Shown here in pieces: positions 13,031-13,517 of a stretch of DNA of 13,517 nt. A program made the translations under genes and the position numbers. Below the pieces are notes generated by a model. The model did no database searches. It saw only the letters and a list, made by a program, of their open reading frames with translations, and was not told the origin of the DNA. The first letter of the stretch is position 1, and every line of letters begins with the position of its first letter. Source of the DNA: Pseudofrankia asymbiotica (lineage in GTDB: Bacteria > Actinomycetota > Actinomycetes > Frankiales > Frankiaceae); contig NZ_MOMC01000017.1 of NCBI RefSeq assembly GCF_001983105.1, positions 4,158 to 17,674 on the forward strand, read 5' to 3'.

Positions 13031-13517
13031 TGGCCCCGCAGGGAAAGGTCACGAGTGTTCCCGACGACGGGCTCACGACCCGGGCGCGGCGCAACCGGCC
13101 GCTGGTGATCGTCCACACCGGCGACATGAAGGGGAAGTCGACGGCTGCCTTCGGGCTGGCGCTGCGCGGCTGGAACCAGGGCTGGCCGATCGGCGTGTTC
13201 CAGTTCGTCAAGAGCGCCAAGTGGAAGGTCGGCGAGGAGAACGCGCTGCGGGCGCTGGGCCGGCTGCACGAACAGACCGGCGAGGGCGCGCCGGTGGACT
13301 GGTTCAAGATGGGCTCCGGCTGGTCGTGGACGCAGCGCGGCCCGCTGGACGACCACGCCGCGGCCGCCGCCGAGGGCTGGGAGCGGATCAAGGCCGACCT
13401 CGCCGCTCAGACCTACGGCCTGCTGGTGCTCGACGAGTTCACGTACGCGATCGACTGGGGATGGGTGGACGTCGAGGACGTCGTGGCCACGCTCGCCGCG
13501 CGCCCCGGCTTCCAGCA
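13030..13517 (+). CDS. cobO: Cob(I)yrinic acid a,c-diamide adenosyltransferase CobO (5' part)
   Basis: The first 162 codons of a gene that runs off the right edge; the family is about 200 residues, so most of it is present. The enzyme attaches the 5'-deoxyadenosyl group of ATP to the reduced corrinoid cobalt. Visible motifs are the family P-loop TGDMKGKSTAAFG (30-42, K36), the FQFVKSAKW segment (57-65), and the acidic strand LLVLDEFTYAIDWGW (131-145). ATG 13030 overlaps the chelatase TGA by one base (TGATG), so translation is probably coupled to the chelatase and under the same riboswitch. No independent ribosome binding site is clear. The chelatase-cobO order matches what I recall from mycobacteria, where cobB follows; cobB may lie just outside this window. 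Confidence 0.95.
   Translation, partial: MAPQGKVTSVPDDGLTTRARRNRPLVIVHTGDMKGKSTAAFGLALRGWNQGWPIGVFQFVKSAKWKVGEENALRALGRLHEQTGEGAPVDWFKMGSGWSWTQRGPLDDHAAAAAEGWERIKADLAAQTYGLLVLDEFTYAIDWGWVDVEDVVATLAARPGFQ

Noticed and set aside
1..13517. Insertion sequences, transposase or integrase genes, tRNA or rRNA genes, toxin-antitoxin pairs.
   Set aside because: I looked for these and saw none. All well-supported genes are metabolic, regulatory or transport genes with uniform composition.

Overview
The window comes from a very GC-rich actinomycete. GTG start codons are common, coding third positions are almost all G or C, and neighbouring genes overlap by 1 to 13 bases. The gene set (an acyl-CoA mutase followed by a MarR regulator, cobK/cobM/cobL, and a fused AAA+/vWA metal chelatase next to cobO) fits Frankia or a relative. 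That genus assignment is inference from composition and gene order, not a database result.

Layout. Bases 2-109 are the last 35 codons of a coenzyme-B12-dependent acyl-CoA mutase. A 288-base gap with tandem repeats and operator-like repeats leads to a MarR-family regulator (398-904, +). It converges on a NarL/LuxR response regulator (917-1798, -), which overlaps its sensor histidine kinase (1795-3618, -). The two convergent genes share one perfect 23-bp hairpin over both stop codons, so both proteins end in AAGDF. A 339-base divergent gap separates the kinase from a MacB-type ABC exporter: ATPase (3958-4857, +) and two-module FtsX permease (4854-7286, +). Another pair of hairpins lies where the permease converges on the cobalamin genes.

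The right half is cobalamin (vitamin B12) biosynthesis, arranged as two divergent operons. On the minus strand cobL, cobM and cobK (10498 down to 7438) carry out methylation, decarboxylation and reduction of the corrin ring. On the plus strand a cobalamin riboswitch (about 10535-10700) precedes a fused ChlI/ChlD-type chelatase subunit (10772-13030) and cobO (13030 to the edge), which act in cobalt insertion and adenosylation. Product B12 would be sensed by the riboswitch. The mutase at the left edge is a B12 consumer.

I found no clear candidate for a wholly new multi-gene system. The unusual material is in the DNA itself: a gene-end palindrome that encodes the same C-terminus for two unrelated proteins; four separate three-copy tandem repeats, the three in genes all having periods divisible by three; an unexplained 14-bp hairpin at the start of the kinase gene; paired direct repeats in both regulatory gaps; and a 7-bp complementarity between the 3' end of the riboswitch aptamer and the ribosome binding site it should control.
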